This document shows, one piece after another, positions 6,597 through 10,562 of a stretch of DNA of 10,562 nucleotides. The notes beneath the pieces are model-generated. The model was not told the DNA's origin. It worked only from the letters and a program-made list of their open reading frames with translations, and did no database searches. Both the position numbers and the translations under genes were made by a program. The number at the start of each line of letters is the position of its first letter. The stretch's first letter is position 1. The DNA is from Sphingobacteriia bacterium (lineage in GTDB: Bacteria; Bacteroidota; Bacteroidia; Chitinophagales; Chitinophagaceae), in the NCBI GenBank assembly GCA_004293505.1, contig RDYY01000146.1, positions 1 through 10,562 on the forward strand, given 5' to 3'.

Positions 6597-6608
6597 GATG
6601 CCAACCAC

Positions 6609-7241
6609 ATGCGCAAATACGGACTAACAGGGGGAATGGGCAGCGGTAAATCTACCGTGGGCAAGATCTTTTCGGTGTTGGGCATTCCTGTTTTGCAAGC
6701 CGATGCCGTGGCCAAAGACCTCATGGAAAATGATCCTGCTTTGCGCGCGCAAATCACGGCTGCATTTGGTGCGGAAGCCTATAGTGGAAAGCAACTCAAC
6801 CGCAAGTGGTTGGCCCAACAAGTGTTCAACCACCCCAGTGCTTTGGAACAACTGAATGCCTTGGTGCACCCCGCTTCCATTGCGGCTGGTTGGGCATGGG
6901 CCGAAAAACAAAATGCCCCCTATGTGATCAAAGAAGCAGCCCTGGTTTTTGAGTCAGGCTCCAGTGCGGGTCTGGACGGTGTCATTGGGGTGAGCAGCCC
7001 CAAAGCCCTCCGCCTGCAAAGGGTCATGCATCGCGACCAAGTCACGCGCGAAGAAGTCTTGGCCCGCATGGACAAACAATTGGACGAATCGCTGAAAATG
7101 AAACTCTGTGATTGGGTCATTGTCAACAACAACCAAACCTCCGTTTTGGAACAAGTATTAGCCTTGGACAAAAGGCTTAGAGCGGACGCTCTATCAGGTA
7201 ACACCAACGCTTCAGTTGACCCTCAAAATCAAATGGGGTAG
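6609..7241 (+). CDS. coaE: Dephospho-CoA kinase CoaE
   Basis: CoaE phosphorylates the 3'-hydroxyl of dephospho-CoA, the last step of coenzyme A synthesis, in the cytoplasm. The 210-residue product has the Walker A loop GGMGSGKST (8-16) directly after MRKYGLT, then QADAVAKDLM with Asp32. KEAALVFESG fits the family's lid/CoA region, and RLQRVMHRDQVTREEVLARMDKQ is the characteristic nucleotide-binding C-terminal segment. The frame is open upstream to 6483, but those codons overlap yajC and its terminator, so the ATG at 6609 is the start. After ALDKRLRA, where relatives normally end, about 20 more residues without family character continue. They run 65 bases into the convergent rlmK gene. Most likely the original stop was lost and a later one used. 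Confidence 0.95.
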   Translation: MRKYGLTGGMGSGKSTVGKIFSVLGIPVLQADAVAKDLMENDPALRAQITAAFGAEAYSGKQLNRKWLAQQVFNHPSALEQLNALVHPASIAAGWAWAEKQNAPYVIKEAALVFESGSSAGLDGVIGVSSPKALRLQRVMHRDQVTREEVLARMDKQLDESLKMKLCDWVIVNNNQTSVLEQVLALDKRLRADALSGNTNASVDPQNQMG

Positions 7242-8130
7242 TGGCCCGGGTAATGTCTTTGACCAGGGGCGTATTGATTTTTTCTTTCTCTAACTGAAAG
7301 CGGGTAAAATTGGTACTGAAATACAATTTTCCACCAGGTGCCAAGGCCCTCAACACATCATTGATCAAGCCCACATGGTCGCGTTGAATGTCCAACACAT
7401 CTTTCATGCGTTTGCTGTTGCTGAAAGTAGGCGGGTCCATCACCACCAAATCAAAACAAGCTGCAGGTAATTTTTTTACATATTCCAAGACATCGGCATG
7501 TACAAAACTGTATTTGTTGGGGTCTTTGAACAAGTTGATGGCAAAATGGTCTTCGGCCCACTGCAAATAGGTTTTGGACAGGTCTACCGAACACACCGAA
7601 GCGGCGCCACCCGCGGCTGCATACACCGAAAAAGATCCGGTGTAACAAAACAGGTTCAAGACCCGCTTGCCAGCACTTTGCTCCCGCACCATTTTGCGCG
7701 TGGTCCGGTGGTCCAAGAACAAACCCGTGTCTAAATAGTCGGTCAGGTTGACCAAAAATTTTAACCCATCTTCCAAAACCGTGTGAAAGACCTTTTCTTC
7801 TCCCGTTTTTTCGTATTGCTCTTCTTTGTGGCCCATGCGTTTGCGCAATTTGCAATGCATGTGGTCGCGGGGCAGGGCCAAGACTTCGGCCACCAGGTCC
7901 AGGGTTTCGTTCATCCAGGTTTGGTGTTGGTCATCGTCCATTTGGTGGTGGCGCAAATATTCGGCCACGTACAATTGGTCTTCGTATTTTTCTATGCGCA
8001 AAGGAAACTCGGGCAGGTCATGGTCGTAAATGCGGTAGCAACCAATTTTTTGGCGGGCCGCCAATTTGGATTTGTGCCGATACACTTTTGTCAATCGGTT
8101 TTTGAACATCTCTGCTTTTAGCGGATCCAT
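7177..8130 (-). CDS. rlmK: 23S rRNA methyltransferase of the RlmK type (standalone)
   Basis: This is a SAM-dependent RNA methyltransferase that closely resembles the C-terminal half of E. coli RlmKL, which makes m7G2069 in 23S rRNA. In order there are MFKNRLTKVYRHKSKLAAR (8-26), CYRIYDHDLPEF (31-42), VNLTDYLDTGLFLDHR (127-142), the SAM-binding loop VLNLFCYTGSFSVYAA (157-172), the acidic residue Asp183 in VDLSKTYLQWA, and the catalytic-region motif MDPPTFSNSKRM (231-242). There is no PUA domain, which argues against RlmI, and no THUMP/RlmL half is fused. I place the start at the ATG 8128-8130 (317 residues), 2 bases after the aminotransferase stop; the frame is open to 8172 but would overlap that gene. 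Such tight spacing suggests cotranscription with the aminotransferase. Its 3' end overlaps coaE. Confidence 0.85.
   Translation of the reverse strand: MDPLKAEMFKNRLTKVYRHKSKLAARQKIGCYRIYDHDLPEFPLRIEKYEDQLYVAEYLRHHQMDDDQHQTWMNETLDLVAEVLALPRDHMHCKLRKRMGHKEEQYEKTGEEKVFHTVLEDGLKFLVNLTDYLDTGLFLDHRTTRKMVREQSAGKRVLNLFCYTGSFSVYAAAGGAASVCSVDLSKTYLQWAEDHFAINLFKDPNKYSFVHADVLEYVKKLPAACFDLVVMDPPTFSNSKRMKDVLDIQRDHVGLINDVLRALAPGGKLYFSTNFTRFQLEKEKINTPLVKDITRATTPFDFEGQLKRWCYLIERPL
7178..7193. promoter_or_regulatory. Hairpin over the rlmK stop codon, inside the coaE overlap
   Basis: TAGAGC (7178-7183) and GCTCTA (7188-7193) form a perfect 6-base stem with a 4-base loop that includes part of the rlmK TAA. On the minus strand it is followed by AGCC and four T's, so it may act as a weak terminator for rlmK. 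On the plus strand no T-tract follows. Confidence 0.4.
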
Positions 8131-8132
8131 GG

Positions 8133-9323
8133 CTAGTGCAAAAGGGCCAAGGCCTTTGCGATGCGGGCCCAAGCTTTTTCAATGTTTTCCATGGAATTGG
8201 CAAAAGAGAAGCGCACACAATGTGGCTCGCCAAATGCGTCGCCCATGACAGAACTGACGTGGGCTTGGTGCAACAAATACAAACTGAAATCTGCTGCGTT
8301 GTTGACCACGGTTTGGCCATCGGTCTTGCCATAATAAGCCGACACATCGGGGAAGACATAAAAAGCACCTTCGGGCGCAAAGCATTTAAAACCAGGAATG
8401 CCAGCCACCAAGGCCAAGGTTTTTTCGCGGCGGCGAGTAAACTCAGCTGCCATTTCTTGTGAAGGCCGCAAATCGCCCACCAATGCTGCCACGCCTGCTT
8501 TTTGGGCAATGGAACAGGTGGCGGAAGTAAACTGACCTTGTAATTTTTCACAGGCTTTGGCCAAAGCCAGGTTGGAAGCCATGTAACCCAAACGCCAACC
8601 CGTCATGGCAAAACCTTTGCTCAGTCCATTGATGACCACCACGCGGTCGCGCAGGTCTTCAAATTGGGCAATGCTGTGGTGGGGCCCAGTGAAATTGATG
8701 TATTCGTAAATTTCATCGGACAAAATGGTGACCTGGGGATGGCGCCTAAAAACCTCGGCCAATGCTGCCAATTCAGCTTGGCTGTACACTGCACCAGAAG
8801 GATTGCAGGGCGAGGAAAAAAGAAAGACCCTGGTTTGGGGAGTAATGGCCGCTTCAACCGATGCTGCACTGGCTTTGAATCCACTCTCGACTGTGGTGCG
8901 GATCTCGACCACTTTTCCGCGGGCAATTTTGACCAATTCAGAATAGGTGACCCAATAAGGCGTGGGAATGATGACTTCTTGGCCCTCGTCTACCAAGGCC
9001 AGGATGGCATTGGCCAAGGTTTGTTTGGCACCCGTTGAAGCAACAATTTGTTCGGGCACATAATCCAACCCATTGTCCCTTTTTAACTTGTGGCAAATGG
9101 CTTGGCGCAGGTCGAGAAAACCCGGCACAGGGGTATAGTGGCTCCAGTTGTCGTTGATGGCTTGAATGGCTGCTGCCTTGATGTGGTCGGGGGTATCAAA
9201 ATCGGGTTCACCCAAACTCAAGTCAATGATGTCGTGGCCTTGGGCACGCAGTTCTCGGCCCAGCTTGGCCATTTTGAGGGTTTCGGGTTCGTTGAATCGG
9301 TTCAGCAGCGAAGAAAGTTCCAT
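8133..9323 (-). CDS. Class I (fold type I) PLP-dependent aminotransferase, aspartate-aminotransferase-like
   Basis: A pyridoxal-phosphate enzyme that moves amino groups between amino acids and 2-oxo acids; the pattern is nearest the I-gamma aspartate aminotransferases, but the exact substrate is not fixed by the sequence. The 396-residue product has the usual length. Visible landmarks are DLSLGEPDFDTP (34-45), YTPVPGFLDLR (63-73), CNPSG (173-177) with Asn174, SDEIYEY (202-208) with Asp203 and Tyr206, GLSKGFAMTGWRLGY (233-247) with the PLP-binding Lys236, and VRFSFA (370-375) with substrate-carboxylate Arg371. All catalytic residues are present. I chose ATG 9321-9323 over a TTG ten codons upstream because AAAGGA precedes it at a good distance. 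It lies 111 bases after the serine hydrolase gene and 2 bases before rlmK. Confidence 0.93.
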   Translation of the reverse strand: MELSSLLNRFNEPETLKMAKLGRELRAQGHDIIDLSLGEPDFDTPDHIKAAAIQAINDNWSHYTPVPGFLDLRQAICHKLKRDNGLDYVPEQIVASTGAKQTLANAILALVDEGQEVIIPTPYWVTYSELVKIARGKVVEIRTTVESGFKASAASVEAAITPQTRVFLFSSPCNPSGAVYSQAELAALAEVFRRHPQVTILSDEIYEYINFTGPHHSIAQFEDLRDRVVVINGLSKGFAMTGWRLGYMASNLALAKACEKLQGQFTSATCSIAQKAGVAALVGDLRPSQEMAAEFTRRREKTLALVAGIPGFKCFAPEGAFYVFPDVSAYYGKTDGQTVVNNAADFSLYLLHQAHVSSVMGDAFGEPHCVRFSFANSMENIEKAWARIAKALALLH

Positions 9324-9328
9324 TGAAA

Positions 9329-9334
9329 TCCTTT
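9329..9334 (-). promoter_or_regulatory. Ribosome binding site of the aminotransferase gene
   Basis: The minus strand reads AAAGGA with 5 bases between it and the ATG at 9323. It decides the start in favour of that ATG over the upstream TTG at 9353, and it stands out because most genes here have no purine-rich Shine-Dalgarno site. Confidence 0.55.
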
Positions 9335-9359
9335 GTTGTAGTTGAGCCCTCAAGGTCGG

Positions 9360-9367
9360 AAAAATTA
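9360..9367 (-). promoter_or_regulatory. -7-like box upstream of the aminotransferase gene
   Basis: TAATTTTT matches TAnnTTTG in seven of eight positions and lies 36 bases before the ATG. No -33 TTG is visible. The remaining 67 bases of this gap, up to the serine hydrolase stop, contain only short, mutually exclusive inverted repeats around ATGGG/CCCAT. Confidence 0.3.
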
Positions 9368-9434
9368 CCCTAACATGGGTAAGTTTTCATGCCCATTTGC
9401 CCGGCGCTGACCAAAAAATGCACCACAGCATCCG

Positions 9435-10562
9435 CTATTGTTTTTTTCTTTTTAATTCATGTGCATACACGGCTTGGCCCAAAGCCTTCATGAAAGGATA
9501 ACCCACGGATTCGTACTCGTATTTGCCATCATTGAAAATACCATCGGCATTGCAATGGATGGTGGCACTCAGCAGGAACTCTACTTGGTGGGCCGTATCT
9601 ACCACATAGGTAACATCAATTAAAAAACCATAGGCATCACCCACTTTGTTGTAGATCTGCATGCTGTGGTCTTTGGTGCCGCGCTCGGACCCGTAATACA
9701 AAAACTTACAATAAGCATCGTAGTATTCGGTGCTGTCGTAATGGGGGAAATCGCTTTCGCGGGGAAAAATGCCCATGTATTTTTTGACCAAGGCCAATTG
9801 GTCTGGCGTGAGGTTAAACCTTTTCTTTTTGGGTGTTTGTTCAGGGAACATGACCGATTGCAACATGTGGTGGAGGTCTGGCAAATAGACCCTGTTTTTG
9901 GTAGCAAATGAAAATGGTTCGTTCACCAATTTGCCACCGCGCAAATACCCCTTGCCCAACGCATAGGGCAAGTCATTGAAGCGCGTGGTAGCGGTTTGCA
10001 AAGGCTGTTCATAGACCCTGCCCAAACTGGTGTCAAAAAAAGAAATGGGATTGGTTTGGGCATTTTGTTCTGGGGTACGGCTGAGCTCTAAGCGGTGGCG
10101 AATGACCGCATCAGGATAACCTTTTTGGGTAAGCTTTTGGCGGATATAATCCTGACCCAGAAATTCATACAAGCGGTTGTAGGCATCGTTGTCGCTCACC
10201 AAAAAAATTTGTTTGATGTAGTTCTCGATGGTGGGCCGACCATCGGCTGCATTGGGCTGGTTCCAAACCCGGTCTTGCAAAACGGCACCGCTGTCGGTGA
10301 GCATGGTGGTCTGCGCTGTTAAGCCTTTTACTTTTAACTCATTTAGTTTTTCCAAAGCCAAAAAAGCAATGGGCATTTTGACCGTACTGGCGGGATAAAA
10401 ATAAAGGTCATTGTTGGGGTTGAACCTGTATTCTGTCAGTACAGGTTTGCCTTTGCGGCTGCGGTCAATTTGGGTGTACACAATTTGAATGCGCAAACTG
10501 TCTTTGGCTTTCAGGTAAGGCGCCAAAGCCGGGTCGGCAAAAATGATTTTTTCCAACTCGTT
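9435..10562 (-). CDS. Class A beta-lactamase-like serine hydrolase, 5' end beyond the window
   Basis: The family of penicillin-interacting serine enzymes uses an acyl-enzyme mechanism; this could be a beta-lactamase, a peptidoglycan peptidase or an enzyme of unknown substrate. The visible 375 residues contain the SxxK motif as S59-T-V-K62 inside YPASTVKMPIAFLAL, an SDN motif (123-125) in FLVSDNDAYNRLYEFLG, and K306-V-G308 at the place of the usual KTG. The first two match class A well; the third is altered. I could not place the Glu166-type residue with confidence. The frame is open to the window edge (residues NELEK first) and the only in-window start at 10556 is TTG. I therefore expect a signal peptide upstream, making the protein periplasmic or membrane-attached. 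The C-terminus KRKKQ is basic. It precedes the aminotransferase by 111 bases on the same strand. Confidence 0.85.
   Translation of the reverse strand, partial: NELEKIIFADPALAPYLKAKDSLRIQIVYTQIDRSRKGKPVLTEYRFNPNNDLYFYPASTVKMPIAFLALEKLNELKVKGLTAQTTMLTDSGAVLQDRVWNQPNAADGRPTIENYIKQIFLVSDNDAYNRLYEFLGQDYIRQKLTQKGYPDAVIRHRLELSRTPEQNAQTNPISFFDTSLGRVYEQPLQTATTRFNDLPYALGKGYLRGGKLVNEPFSFATKNRVYLPDLHHMLQSVMFPEQTPKKKRFNLTPDQLALVKKYMGIFPRESDFPHYDSTEYYDAYCKFLYYGSERGTKDHSMQIYNKVGDAYGFLIDVTYVVDTAHQVEFLLSATIHCNADGIFNDGKYEYESVGYPFMKALGQAVYAHELKRKKQ

Noticed and set aside
8018..8551. 177-residue minus-strand frame within the aminotransferase gene
   Set aside because: A frame-shifted shadow of the aminotransferase C-terminus and the rlmK start; no independent start signal or motif.
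9367..9396. ATGGG/CCCAT and ACCC/GGGT inverted repeats before the aminotransferase gene, considered as an attenuator
   Set aside because: Arms are only 4-5 bases, share bases with each other and have no T-tract or leader peptide nearby.
9413..9430. ATGC/GCAT hairpin followed by T's as a terminator of the serine hydrolase gene
   Set aside because: The stem has only four pairs with a 6-base loop, too weak to call despite the T-run on the minus strand.
1..10562. Mobile elements, CRISPR arrays, tRNA or rRNA genes, or a novel defence-like cluster
   Set aside because: No transposase, integrase, repeat-spacer pattern or RNA-gene signature was seen; all but one gene are recognised housekeeping families with even codon use.

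Overview
The window reads as ordinary chromosomal housekeeping DNA from a Bacteroidota bacterium, most likely of the Chitinophagaceae or a close relative. The evidence is the large NusB with a long central insertion, the SecD subunit with a long Ala/Pro/Thr-rich linker, the scarcity of Shine-Dalgarno sites, and several TAnnTTTG boxes (the Bacteroidota -7 promoter consensus) just upstream of genes. The assignment rests on protein recognition only; no search was run. I see no mobile element, tRNA, rRNA, CRISPR array or phage gene. Every gene I found belongs to a recognised family except one small membrane protein.

Region 1 (1-2276, minus strand): a small two-helix membrane protein, an FKBP-type prolyl isomerase lipoprotein and the N-terminal 433 residues of SecD (probably a SecDF fusion continuing off the left edge). 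They are read in that order, and a good -7 box plus a palindrome lie just ahead of secD. A lysoplasmalogenase (YhhN/TMEM86 family) is divergent at 2325-3014. Its end faces a strong intrinsic terminator that serves groEL from the other side.

Region 2 (3018-5257): the groES-groEL chaperonin operon on the minus strand. A 228-base gap with inverted repeats and sigma-54-like elements separates it from the plus-strand genes. No CIRCE element is visible.

Region 3 (5258-7241, plus strand): nusB, yajC and coaE. Between yajC and coaE a clean intrinsic terminator contains a perfect TAnnTTTG box in its loop, so a stop signal and a possible start signal share the same bases. coaE then runs 65 bases into the convergent gene rlmK.

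Region 4 (7177-10562, minus strand): a class A beta-lactamase-like serine hydrolase (N-terminus off the window), a class I aminotransferase, and a standalone RlmK-type 23S rRNA methyltransferase that follows the aminotransferase by only 2 bases.

Functionally the window groups protein export and folding (SecD, YajC, FKBP lipoprotein, GroESL), transcription and ribosome maturation (NusB, RlmK), coenzyme A synthesis (CoaE), lipid turnover (lysoplasmalogenase) and amino-acid metabolism. I found no convincing undescribed system. The most interesting signals are regulatory: the terminator/promoter overlap before coaE, the groES upstream region, and the palindrome at the presumed start of the secD transcript.
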